A stretch of DNA of 64,000 nt from Candidatus Methanarcanum hacksteinii (GTDB taxonomy: Archaea; Thermoplasmatota; Thermoplasmata; Methanomassiliicoccales; Methanomethylophilaceae), in the NCBI GenBank assembly GCA_006954405.1, contig LVVQ01000001.1, positions 1 through 64,000 on the forward strand. Reading direction: 5' to 3'. Below the pieces are notes generated by a model that worked only from the letters and a program-made list of their open reading frames with translations, searched no databases and was not told the DNA's origin. A program made the position numbers and the translations under genes. Below, one piece after another: positions 26,997 to 35,138 of the stretch. Numbering within the stretch: the first letter of the stretch is position 1; every line of letters starts with the position of its first letter.

Positions 26997-27992
26997 ATGG
27001 ACATCTGGATAGATGCTGCTCTGATCATCGCACTTGCGGTCATAATCGACTTCGTGATCGGAGAGGTACCCAACGCCATACACCCACTGAGATGGATGGG
27101 AGACATACTCTATTGGATAGATAGACACATAAGCAGAAAGGATCCAACGGTCACGAGACTCATGGGATTCCTATCATACCTGTTCGTACTCATCCTATTC
27201 GGAGGGATCGCGTTCCTATTATCCGCAGCCACGAAATACTATCTCGGAGAGATAGCATGGATAATCGTCACAGCCATATTGTTCAAGGTGACATTCGCGA
27301 TATCATCATTCAGAAGACATTTGAGGCCTATACGCAAGGACCTTGAGAAAGGGGACATAGAAAATGCCGCATCCAAACTGCAGATGATCGTCAGTCGCAA
27401 TACCAAGGGCATGGATGAAGGGCACATCGTATCATCATGCACCGAGACCGTATCCGAGAACTACGTCGACAGCGTCGTATCCCCTACGACATATTTCGGC
27501 ATATTCGGACTCATTGGCGCCATAGCATTCAGATGCGCCAACCTCATGGATGCCATGTGGGGTTATCTCAATGATAAATACCGCCACCTAGGCACATTCC
27601 CTGCAAGATTCGATGATGTCCTTGGATTCATCACATCCAGGATATCGATAGTATTCATCACGATCGGTGCGTTCATCCTCAGGATGGATTGGAGAGCGGT
27701 CATCCCTGCCGCACTCAGAGAACATGATAAGACACCTTCCCCTAACAGCGGGTGGTCCATGACCGCATTCGCGGCAGCATTGGGGATATCGATGGAGAAG
27801 AAGGGCGTATATGTCATGGGCACAGGCCCTATGCCCACCGTGAAGGATATGGAGAGATGCTGCCTTCTCGTCGAATTATCATCGATAATATATATCGCAG
27901 CGGCGGCATTACCCCTTTACATGTTCTGTGGGATCCACATACAGGGTTCCATCGAGGATTTATTCATACAATTGTTCGAGGTGCTAGCATGA
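26997..27992 (+). CDS. cbiB: Adenosylcobinamide-phosphate synthase
   Basis: 331 residues, multi-spanning membrane protein. Motifs typical of CbiB/CobD(Pseudomonas-type): DFVIGEVPNAIHPLRWMG at the N-terminus, SENYVDSVVSPTTYFGIFG in the middle, and GWSMTAFAAALGISMEKKG. It joins aminopropanol phosphate to cobyric acid. It overlaps cbiZ by ATGA. Confidence 0.93.
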   Translation: MDIWIDAALIIALAVIIDFVIGEVPNAIHPLRWMGDILYWIDRHISRKDPTVTRLMGFLSYLFVLILFGGIAFLLSAATKYYLGEIAWIIVTAILFKVTFAISSFRRHLRPIRKDLEKGDIENAASKLQMIVSRNTKGMDEGHIVSSCTETVSENYVDSVVSPTTYFGIFGLIGAIAFRCANLMDAMWGYLNDKYRHLGTFPARFDDVLGFITSRISIVFITIGAFILRMDWRAVIPAALREHDKTPSPNSGWSMTAFAAALGISMEKKGVYVMGTGPMPTVKDMERCCLLVELSSIIYIAAAALPLYMFCGIHIQGSIEDLFIQLFEVLA

Positions 27993-28726
27993 TGCCGAAA
28001 GCCGATGTCCGTATCGAATACGTGAATGACTATCCTGTAGCAGTCATCGTATTCGATGAGAGAGTTGAGATATTGAGCTCGTGCGTTTCCAACGGAGGAT
28101 TGCGTGAAACGGATACGATCATCATCATGCAGGTCGATTCCACATACAACCATAATAATCCGCAGGTCGACATCGATCATGTGATTGAACAATTGGATCT
28201 GCCTAGAGATACAGTATCATTCATGACCGCCGCAGAGGTGGATCGCGTGATATCTGATGTCACAGCAACATATGATGGATATCAAGCGCGTGCGATCGCT
28301 ACCGCAGGATTGTCCAATCAGGTAGTGGCAGGGGACATCCTTGAGAATTATGAGGAGAGACACAGGATCTCCATGGAAAGAAGGAACAGATTGATGCATG
28401 CAGGAACAATCAATATAATCGGAATATCTGAGATACCGCTCACCGATGCCGCTAAGGTGAATTCCATCATCGCCATGACGGAAGCCAAAACTGCAGCGAT
28501 GAATGATCTGGGTTTCAAAGAGACCGGCACGACGTCCGATGCCATTGCCATCGTCTGTCCGAAGGAGGGTGAACGCGTGAACTACGCCGGAACAGGATTC
28601 GGCGTAGGGATCGCATTGGCACGCTCTGTTCGTGACGCTGTCAGAAGATGTTTGATCAAGAGGGGAGATTTCCCGTACGACATGAGTGATGAGGAATCCA
28701 AAGAGCTCAAGGGGAGATATGCATGA
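27989..28726 (+). CDS. cbiZ: Adenosylcobinamide amidohydrolase
   Basis: About 245 residues from the ATG at 27989 (ATGA overlap with cbiB). A longer ORF starting upstream lies in cbiB and is not family-like. CbiZ features are SSCVSNGGL, AIATAGLSNQV, GTINIIGISEIPL, a helix rich in AMTEAKTAAM, and TTSDAIAIVCP. CbiZ cleaves the aminopropanol side chain of cobinamide to give cobyric acid, the archaeal route for salvaging imported incomplete corrinoids. Its presence beside an importer is the best argument that the importer carries corrinoids. Confidence 0.9.
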   Translation: MMPKADVRIEYVNDYPVAVIVFDERVEILSSCVSNGGLRETDTIIIMQVDSTYNHNNPQVDIDHVIEQLDLPRDTVSFMTAAEVDRVISDVTATYDGYQARAIATAGLSNQVVAGDILENYEERHRISMERRNRLMHAGTINIIGISEIPLTDAAKVNSIIAMTEAKTAAMNDLGFKETGTTSDAIAIVCPKEGERVNYAGTGFGVGIALARSVRDAVRRCLIKRGDFPYDMSDEESKELKGRYA

Positions 28727-29541
28727 GTGATGATGTACAAAGATACAGATGCATCGATGCCATCACAGGCATGTTCTCGTTCTTCACCATGCTTCCGATA
28801 AACATCGAGATGAAGCATATCGATGCCATGAATAGAAAATTCTGGCTCACACCTATTGTTGGATTGTTCTACGCATTATTGGCCGTAGGTTCGTTCTCAC
28901 TCATCGATTGGATGACGGATAGCACGATGATATCCGCCGCATTGACGATACTGTTGGTTGGGATGATGAATCGTTTCCTCCATCTTGACGGTACGATCGA
29001 CATAGGCGACGGATTGACCGTAGCAGGGAAGAGAGAGGACCACGTCCGTGCACTGAAGGACACGTTGATAGGTGCAGGCGGGATGGCGACAGGATTGATG
29101 ATAGTCCTATCCTTATTCGCCGAATATTCCTCTATGGCCACATTGACATTCATCTTCGTAGGGGCCGCGGGAGAGATATTCGCAAGGAATGCTCAAGTCT
29201 CCGCTGCGGCATTCGGCACACCGGGCAACGGGATGGCAGGGGATTCCGTCAGATATACAGGAGTCAAGAGTCTCGTAGCTTCCACCATCCTTACGATTAT
29301 CATCTCAATATCATATTGGGCCGTAGCATCATATGCCCTATTGGACGGATTCACATACTCGCATCTCGCGATACTCTTCACAGGGATTGCCATATCGATC
29401 GTCTGGGGTTTCATCATCTCCAGGATCGCCGAGAGGAACTTCGGCATGGTCAATGGAGATGTGCTCGGTGCGACGAACGAGACATCCCGTGTCGTGATCA
29501 TATTCGCGATGTTATCGATGATAAGATTCATGGGGCTCTGA
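28723..29541 (+). CDS. cobS: Adenosylcobinamide-GDP ribazoletransferase (cobalamin synthase)
   Basis: 272 residues with six to seven hydrophobic helices. The family signature is LHLDGTIDIGDGL with GKREDHVRALKDTLIGAGG. It attaches alpha-ribazole (phosphate) to GDP-cobinamide at the membrane. ATGA overlap with cbiZ; cobY begins two bases after its stop. Confidence 0.93.
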   Translation: MSDDVQRYRCIDAITGMFSFFTMLPINIEMKHIDAMNRKFWLTPIVGLFYALLAVGSFSLIDWMTDSTMISAALTILLVGMMNRFLHLDGTIDIGDGLTVAGKREDHVRALKDTLIGAGGMATGLMIVLSLFAEYSSMATLTFIFVGAAGEIFARNAQVSAAAFGTPGNGMAGDSVRYTGVKSLVASTILTIIISISYWAVASYALLDGFTYSHLAILFTGIAISIVWGFIISRIAERNFGMVNGDVLGATNETSRVVIIFAMLSMIRFMGL

Positions 29542-29542
29542 C

Positions 29543-30148
29543 ATGGAAGCCCTCATCATGGCCGGCGGGAAGGGCACGAGACTGTGCAAGAACGGTGTGG
29601 AGAAACCATACATCAACGTCGCAGGCAAACATGTGATCGAACACGTCATAAATGCGCTCAAGAAAGCGAAATGTGTCGACAGGATACTCGTAACGGTCAG
29701 TCCAAACACCAAGAAGACAGAAGAATTCCTTATGACGCTTGACGATGTCGAGATAATAAGGACTTCAGGCGAGGACTATGTCGGCGACCTGCATGCCGCA
29801 TATAGCGTAATGAATGGGAAATATGTGTTCTCCACACCTTCCGATCTCCCTCTTCTCAAAAGCTTCACCGTTGACAACTTCATAAAGGCGTTCGAGAAGG
29901 ATCCTCATGACTCGTTCCTAGCCGTGGTCGATGAGGAGGTCGTAGTCAACACGGGCATCGTACCATCATTCTCATTCGAGATGGATGGTTCCAAATGGGT
30001 GCTATCAGGACTCACGATAATGAACAGACAGATGATATTGGACGGAGAATGCCCTCCGGATTACTATTACAAGACAGATTGGGTTGACCTAGCGGTCAAC
30101 GTCAACACCATGTACGAACTTCAATTGGCACGCGGTTACTTCGGCTGA
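29543..30148 (+). CDS. cobY: GTP:adenosylcobinamide-phosphate guanylyltransferase (archaeal CobY)
   Basis: 201 residues. It is a nucleotidyltransferase with the GTP-binding N-terminus MAGGKGTRL and a PSDLPLL metal motif; this is the non-homologous archaeal replacement of bacterial CobU. It activates cobinamide phosphate for CobS. Its 3' end overlaps the convergent cobT by 13 bases. Confidence 0.92.
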   Translation: MEALIMAGGKGTRLCKNGVEKPYINVAGKHVIEHVINALKKAKCVDRILVTVSPNTKKTEEFLMTLDDVEIIRTSGEDYVGDLHAAYSVMNGKYVFSTPSDLPLLKSFTVDNFIKAFEKDPHDSFLAVVDEEVVVNTGIVPSFSFEMDGSKWVLSGLTIMNRQMILDGECPPDYYYKTDWVDLAVNVNTMYELQLARGYFG

Positions 30149-31257
30149 ACACCGAGTATCCCTTCGTAGATCTCATGGACCTTCTTCAGAAGGATGTTAC
30201 AATCCACCTTACCGGCAGAACTCGCTATCGCAGCTACCGATGAGCCTCCGCAACCAACACCTTCCTTGATGTATCCCCACTCATAGGCCTGAAGCCCTTC
30301 GTACGGACTCTCGCTGTAATCCATATTCACATACACCAACGGGATATCATTGGTGATCGAATCGTTCATCTTACAGACGTTGGATGCTGCATCCTTCACC
30401 AACCATCTCGTCGTACCATGGATCACATTGCCTTTGATGGATGGTTCCAACTCATAGGCACAGGCTATCACAGCTGACATCTGCGTCCCCCCGCCTACGA
30501 TCACGGGGATGGATTCGGCGGCACCGATGATCATTCCGACGTTTACCGGCATCATAGGATCCCCGACACATTCTATGGCCTTCAACGGATCATGGGCCAA
30601 CGACCCCACCTCTATGCCTGCGGCCTTGAACCCTTCCATCACGAGATTGGTCTTCAGTTCCTTCGGATTCTTCGGTGATGAGCTGCTGACGAGATTCTCC
30701 TTGATCACTCCCATGGCCATCATGACAGCGAGTGCAGTCGTGGTACCTCCTGCGACAGATTCGCTCACAACGAGGAAATCATGTCCCCTCGCAAGATTGC
30801 GGCCGAGTATCTTGGCCTTCTCGAACACCTCCCTCACATTCTTCACGGCATGTCCCGTGGTGATCATGTCCCCGTATTCTCCGCCCATCTCGATGTATGG
30901 TACCTGGGGCATGACCTTGCATCCTCCGTTGACGATGAAACAAGGCATATCGGATAATTCCAAGGCCGCCATGGTGAGTGTTGCGGGCGTCGGTATGCCT
31001 CCGGGGTTGATAGGTATGCCTTTCATGCAGAGCGTCCTTCCGCATGACAGTAGCTCCGCATCAGCAGGTCCGGTGAACAATGTCAATTCAGGCGTATCCC
31101 CTGCGTCCGATACCCCTGGTATCGTGGATGTCAATGTGTTACCGACGGTACAGGTGAATATCCCGCGCTTCCCCCAGATCCTCGAAAGAACATCTTTCGC
31201 TATGTCCTCATTACCGTAAATACTCAAAGAATCTGGAATATGGAAGCCTTCTGCCAT
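30136..31257 (-). CDS. cobT: Archaeal CobT-type nicotinate-nucleotide phosphoribosyltransferase homologue
   Basis: About 373 residues from the ATG at 31257. An upstream in-frame ATG (31395) would give 419, longer than family members, and a TATA box at 31279-31286 sits 26 nt before 31257, which favours the shorter leaderless form. Family features are CTVGNTLTSTIPGVSDAG, IPTPATLTMAALEL, SESVAGGTTTALAVM, VGGGTQMSAVIACA and the C-terminal GVGCGGSSVAA. It activates the lower-ligand base as alpha-ribazole phosphate. It ends at TAA, one of two TAA stops noted in the window. Confidence 0.9.
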   Translation of the reverse strand: MAEGFHIPDSLSIYGNEDIAKDVLSRIWGKRGIFTCTVGNTLTSTIPGVSDAGDTPELTLFTGPADAELLSCGRTLCMKGIPINPGGIPTPATLTMAALELSDMPCFIVNGGCKVMPQVPYIEMGGEYGDMITTGHAVKNVREVFEKAKILGRNLARGHDFLVVSESVAGGTTTALAVMMAMGVIKENLVSSSSPKNPKELKTNLVMEGFKAAGIEVGSLAHDPLKAIECVGDPMMPVNVGMIIGAAESIPVIVGGGTQMSAVIACAYELEPSIKGNVIHGTTRWLVKDAASNVCKMNDSITNDIPLVYVNMDYSESPYEGLQAYEWGYIKEGVGCGGSSVAAIASSAGKVDCNILLKKVHEIYEGILGVQPK

Positions 31258-31278
31258 ATCCCGTGGAATGACAGCATA

Positions 31279-31286
31279 TGATATAA
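31279..31286 (-). promoter_or_regulatory. TATA box for cobT
   Basis: TTATATCA on the minus strand, centred 26 nt before the ATG at 31257. Confidence 0.55.
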
Positions 31287-31430
31287 TGCCTTGGCGACCG
31301 CGGATAGCGTACGATTCCATAACCTCGGTAAAGAAGACGCCCCTAAAGTTGCAAATAACCGAACATCCCGCCCCATAATTGAATTTATAATCCACTACAC
31401 GATATCCCGATACGCACGGAACGGGATCGA

Positions 31431-33236
31431 ATGAAATGTATCAAGAATAAGGTGAATGCGGAACTGAAAGCCGGTAACATAGGCTCCAACACATCCTGTG
31501 AATATAACCCATGTCACTACAGAGGACAGAATTGTTCATTCTGCTATTGCCCATTCTACCCGTGTAACGATAAGGATCTTGGGAATGAGCTTCATTCAGA
31601 GAACACATCCAATGATGTATGGGATTGTTCACAATGCCTGTTCTGCCATGATAACAATGTCGTTGAGTATTCTTACAAAAGGTTCTCCGAACTTGGCATA
31701 ACCGACAGCGATGACGAAAGGATCAGGGACATCGTGTTCAAAGAGGCCAAAGAGAGATTCTATCATTTAGGCAAAGCCGTCATGATCGTCGGAGCGACAT
31801 CCGATGCAGGCAAATCCATCACCGCAGCGGCATTATGCCGCATCATCAACAGGAAAGGATATTCTGTCACACCGTTCAAATCTCAGAACATGAGCCTCAA
31901 CTCCAGGGTGACACGTCGCGGGGATGAGATATCTATGATACAGACCCTGCAGGCCAAGGCCGCAGGTGTGACCAACCCATCATACACGATAAATCCGATC
32001 CTTCTGAAACCCAAGGGGGAGAGGAGGTCGCAGATAATCGTCGAAGGGAAACCTTTCAGAGATTGTTCCGTCTCATCCTACTACAGGACATTCGTCGAAG
32101 AGGAAGGCAGGGACATCGTCAAGAGGAACATAGATTTCCTCCGTTCGAGATACGATTATATCGTCATGGAAGGAGCAGGATCCCCTGCCGAGATCAACAT
32201 CTATGACAGGGATATAGCGAACATGAGCGCCGCCGAGATGGCTGATGCGACATGCATACTCGTCGTCAACATGGAATGGGGAGGCTCATTCGCATATGCG
32301 CTAGGTACCATTGAATTGATACCCGAGAAGGACAGGAAGAGGATCAAAGGCATCATACTGAACAATCACAAGGGGAATGTGAAAGCCCTCGATGGTGCAA
32401 AGAAGAGGTTAGAGGAACTCACAGGCATACCTGTGCTAGGAGTCATACCTCACCTGAACGTTGATCTTCCAAAAGAGGATTCGGAATATTTCCGCAACAC
32501 CAAGGAAGCGGGCAATGGTAAGTACATCATATCGGTGATCAAACTCCCGCACATATCCAATTTCACCGATCTCGATCCGCTCATGCTCGAAGACGTGAAA
32601 GTGAGATTCGTCACATCATCGGATGAACTGAAAGGATCCGATGCGATAATCATCCCTGGCACCAAGAACACCACTGATGACCTCCATTGGATGAACGTCA
32701 GTGGATTGTCGGAGCACATCAGGAACTATGTCGGCAGGATTCCGATCATAGGCATATGCGGAGGATACCAGATGATGGGTCGCAAGCTCATGGACCCCAA
32801 CGGTATCGAGGATGAGAGATACCGTAGCATATCCGGATTGGGATTGTTCGACATGGAGGTCAGATGGAACTCCTACACCAAACACGTGTGCAAGAACACC
32901 GGCCATATGCTAATCGGAGATGAGGGGCGGATCTCTGGATATGAGATCCACATGGGCAATACAGTCAATAACAACGAGGAACCGTTGTTCTTCTTAGACC
33001 GCCTCAGAGGCGGTTTGACCGAGGGTTCCGTCAATCAGGACAGGAAACTCTTCGGAACATATCAGCACGGTGTATTCGAGATGCCTGCATTCAGGGATCA
33101 TATCATGAAGCTCATCGGTGCAAAGGATACGAAGAGATTGGACTACGATGCATACGTCGAAGAGAATCTAGACAAACTCGCGAACGGATTCGAGAAGGCA
33201 TTGGACATGGATAAGCTATGGGAGCTGATAGGATGA
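31431..33236 (+). CDS. cbiP: Cobyric acid synthase with fused N-terminal cysteine-rich domain
   Basis: 601 residues. Residues about 1-80 form a cysteine-rich small domain (PF04071-like) with about nine cysteines in CEYNPCHYRGQNC, CYCPFYPCND and DCSQCLFCHD, probably metal-binding. From residue about 115 it is CbiP/CobQ: P-loop GATSDAGKSIT, PFKSQNMSLNS, ILLKPKGERRSQ, then a class I glutamine-amidotransferase-like domain with the nucleophile in GICGGYQMMG and HMGNT/YQHGVFE. It amidates cobyrinic acid a,c-diamide. A TTTATAA box near 31,383 leaves a leader of about 20 nt. It overlaps the next gene by ATGA. Confidence 0.92.
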   Translation: MKCIKNKVNAELKAGNIGSNTSCEYNPCHYRGQNCSFCYCPFYPCNDKDLGNELHSENTSNDVWDCSQCLFCHDNNVVEYSYKRFSELGITDSDDERIRDIVFKEAKERFYHLGKAVMIVGATSDAGKSITAAALCRIINRKGYSVTPFKSQNMSLNSRVTRRGDEISMIQTLQAKAAGVTNPSYTINPILLKPKGERRSQIIVEGKPFRDCSVSSYYRTFVEEEGRDIVKRNIDFLRSRYDYIVMEGAGSPAEINIYDRDIANMSAAEMADATCILVVNMEWGGSFAYALGTIELIPEKDRKRIKGIILNNHKGNVKALDGAKKRLEELTGIPVLGVIPHLNVDLPKEDSEYFRNTKEAGNGKYIISVIKLPHISNFTDLDPLMLEDVKVRFVTSSDELKGSDAIIIPGTKNTTDDLHWMNVSGLSEHIRNYVGRIPIIGICGGYQMMGRKLMDPNGIEDERYRSISGLGLFDMEVRWNSYTKHVCKNTGHMLIGDEGRISGYEIHMGNTVNNNEEPLFFLDRLRGGLTEGSVNQDRKLFGTYQHGVFEMPAFRDHIMKLIGAKDTKRLDYDAYVEENLDKLANGFEKALDMDKLWELIG

Positions 33237-34027
33237 AGAGCATAATGTTCCTCGGAACGTCGTCATCCTCTGGAAAGACGCTCATCTCCGCAGTATATTG
33301 CAGATATCTTCATGATAAGGGACTGAGCGTAGCTCCGTTCAAAGCATCTGGTATCGCTCCTCACATCCACAAGTCCGATAAGAACAGGATCATGAACATG
33401 GAACAGGCGATCCAGGCATGGGCATCAGGGGACATCCCTGAACAGAGGATGAACCCTGTGCTGTTCAAGCCCGGAAGATCCAAGACCGTGGGCATCTACA
33501 TCGATGGCGTGAAGGAATACACCCTGTCGGCAGGATGCAGACCTGACAATGGCAGACTCCTCAACTCTGCATTGGAGGCCTTCGACGGATTATCCAAGGA
33601 ATATGATGAGGTCGTATGCGAAGGATATGGTTCTCCTATCGACATGAATCTCTACGATGATGATATCGCCAACATGAGGATGGTCACCGAGAGGGCCATC
33701 CCTGCCGTACTCGTCGCCGATATAGAACGCGGAGGAGTGTTCGCTGTCATCTACGGCACATGGAAGCTCATACCTGAGAAGGATAGACATCACCTGAAAG
33801 GATACATCATAAACAGGTTCAGAGGGGACGAGAGCGTATTGAAAGATGGTATCAACAGGATCGAGGAACTCACTGGTCTGAAATGTTTCGGTGTCGCACC
33901 CTATGTGAACGTGGATCTCCCTACAGAGGATGTAGAGAACATCGACGATATCTGCGTCTCCGAGATCGATAGGATACTTTCGATAATGAAGGAACATATC
34001 GACTTCGAGGGATTGGATTCATTGTGA
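33233..34027 (+). CDS. Half-length CobQ/CbiP paralogue without amidotransferase domain
   Basis: About 264 residues from the ATG overlapping the cbiP stop. It matches only the N-terminal dethiobiotin-synthetase-like ATPase half of CbiP: P-loop GTSSSSGKTLIS, VAPFKASGIAPH, MNPVLFKPGRSK, EGYGSPIDMNLYDDDIANM, VADIERGGVFA and INRFRGDES. The protein stops where the glutaminase domain would begin, after a short acidic tail. The nucleotide-binding motifs are intact, so it is probably functional rather than decaying. A role with CbiP or in activating another carboxylate is possible; no function is known to me. It overlaps the convergent ApgM-like gene by nine bases. Confidence 0.8.
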   Translation: MKSIMFLGTSSSSGKTLISAVYCRYLHDKGLSVAPFKASGIAPHIHKSDKNRIMNMEQAIQAWASGDIPEQRMNPVLFKPGRSKTVGIYIDGVKEYTLSAGCRPDNGRLLNSALEAFDGLSKEYDEVVCEGYGSPIDMNLYDDDIANMRMVTERAIPAVLVADIERGGVFAVIYGTWKLIPEKDRHHLKGYIINRFRGDESVLKDGINRIEELTGLKCFGVAPYVNVDLPTEDVENIDDICVSEIDRILSIMKEHIDFEGLDSL

Positions 34028-35008
34028 GCCCATTATCCTAGGTATGACATCCTTCAATTCCACGTGCTCATCCTGACCGATGAATGTCTCGAAGGATGTC
34101 CAGAACGGGACCTTCGTTATTATGTGGTTCCCTGTCACGGATGATGTGCCGTGATCGACGAAATAGACTATCCTGTCTATATCGGAGAAATACTCCTCCA
34201 TCTTCCTGTCTATGTGCTCCAGGATCCTCACCTTCTTCGGAGGATCCTTCTGATGACTATACTCATCGACCTCATCCATGTGCAGGAACACGTTGGTACG
34301 CTCCAACGCTTCTCTAGCGACAGGGAATCTGTCATCGATATCATCGATCAGCCTTATCTCCTGCCCCAATGACGCACATACGCCCAATGATGTAGGGCTA
34401 TCGGATATCGCGAGCATCCGTTCTATGTACGGAGGATATTGTCTCTCGAACCTTCCGCAACCCCATGGATAATCCGTTATCCCATCCAGATCCTTGGCGA
34501 CGGCCATGACCATCCTCCCCAGATCCCCAGGGACCTCCACGAACGGTGCAGGTACCGGCGGACTAGGCAATTCGGGTATGATATCGCACCTCATCGTCAA
34601 TACAGCACGACCATTGAGGAAGAACTTGATCTGAGGATCATAATCCTTCAGGATGTCCATGTGCTCCTCCACCTTGGGGATCAGACGGTCGCAGAACTCC
34701 TCGGCATGATATGACCAATTGATCATACCGTTCTCGATTATCGCAGGCGATAGACGGTATGCGGTCCTCCCTCTGACATCCAATCCAAGGCCCATCCCCT
34801 CCAATGCTGCCCTTGCTATCTCTGGCGGGTGTCCGGTGAAGAATTCGTTCAAGAAAAGATGAGTGTATCCTCTTCCATCAGTGAAACCCCTGTGCGTCGC
34901 CTTGGACCTCATGAACGGCATGTTAGCAACATCCAATGGTTTCCTGCCACCGTATTCTGGAACAGGATCGTCCTCAGCACCGTCAAGAAGAACGAATAAC
35001 GTATTCAT
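34019..35008 (-). CDS. ApgM-like alkaline-phosphatase-superfamily enzyme
   Basis: 329 residues, against about 400 for archaeal 2,3-bisphosphoglycerate-independent phosphoglycerate mutase. The N-terminal metal motif LFVLLDGAEDDP, the ALEGMGLGL segment, the VFLHMDEVDEYSHQKD metal cluster and VDHGTSS with a later histidine are kept. The loop that normally carries the phosphorylated serine is altered and shorter (FFTGHPPEIA). It may be a phosphoglycerate mutase. Its place at the end of the cobalamin block also makes it a candidate for the alpha-ribazole or cobalamin phosphatase step, which is otherwise unrepresented here. That second idea is speculative. Confidence 0.7.
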   Translation of the reverse strand: MNTLFVLLDGAEDDPVPEYGGRKPLDVANMPFMRSKATHRGFTDGRGYTHLFLNEFFTGHPPEIARAALEGMGLGLDVRGRTAYRLSPAIIENGMINWSYHAEEFCDRLIPKVEEHMDILKDYDPQIKFFLNGRAVLTMRCDIIPELPSPPVPAPFVEVPGDLGRMVMAVAKDLDGITDYPWGCGRFERQYPPYIERMLAISDSPTSLGVCASLGQEIRLIDDIDDRFPVAREALERTNVFLHMDEVDEYSHQKDPPKKVRILEHIDRKMEEYFSDIDRIVYFVDHGTSSVTGNHIITKVPFWTSFETFIGQDEHVELKDVIPRIMGSQ

Positions 35009-35081
35009 CCGATATCCACCGCTGTGAACGGTGATTATTGTTCGGCGATTTAACTATATCATCTGCATGAGTGGATTCGCA

Positions 35082-35101
35082 CACCACATGAGAATGTGGT
35101 G
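35082..35101 (-). terminator. Hairpin after the triple-repeat protein gene
   Basis: 8-bp arms CACCACAT / ATGTGGTG with loop GAGA, 38 bases after the TAG stop. No T-run, so its terminator role is tentative. Confidence 0.35.
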
Positions 35102-35138
35102 AATCAGCATCGTCAATCTTTGACCATGGGATGGATGT

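Noticed and set aside
30509..31219. 236-codon frame antisense to cobT
   Set aside because: Shadow of a clear cobT coding sequence.
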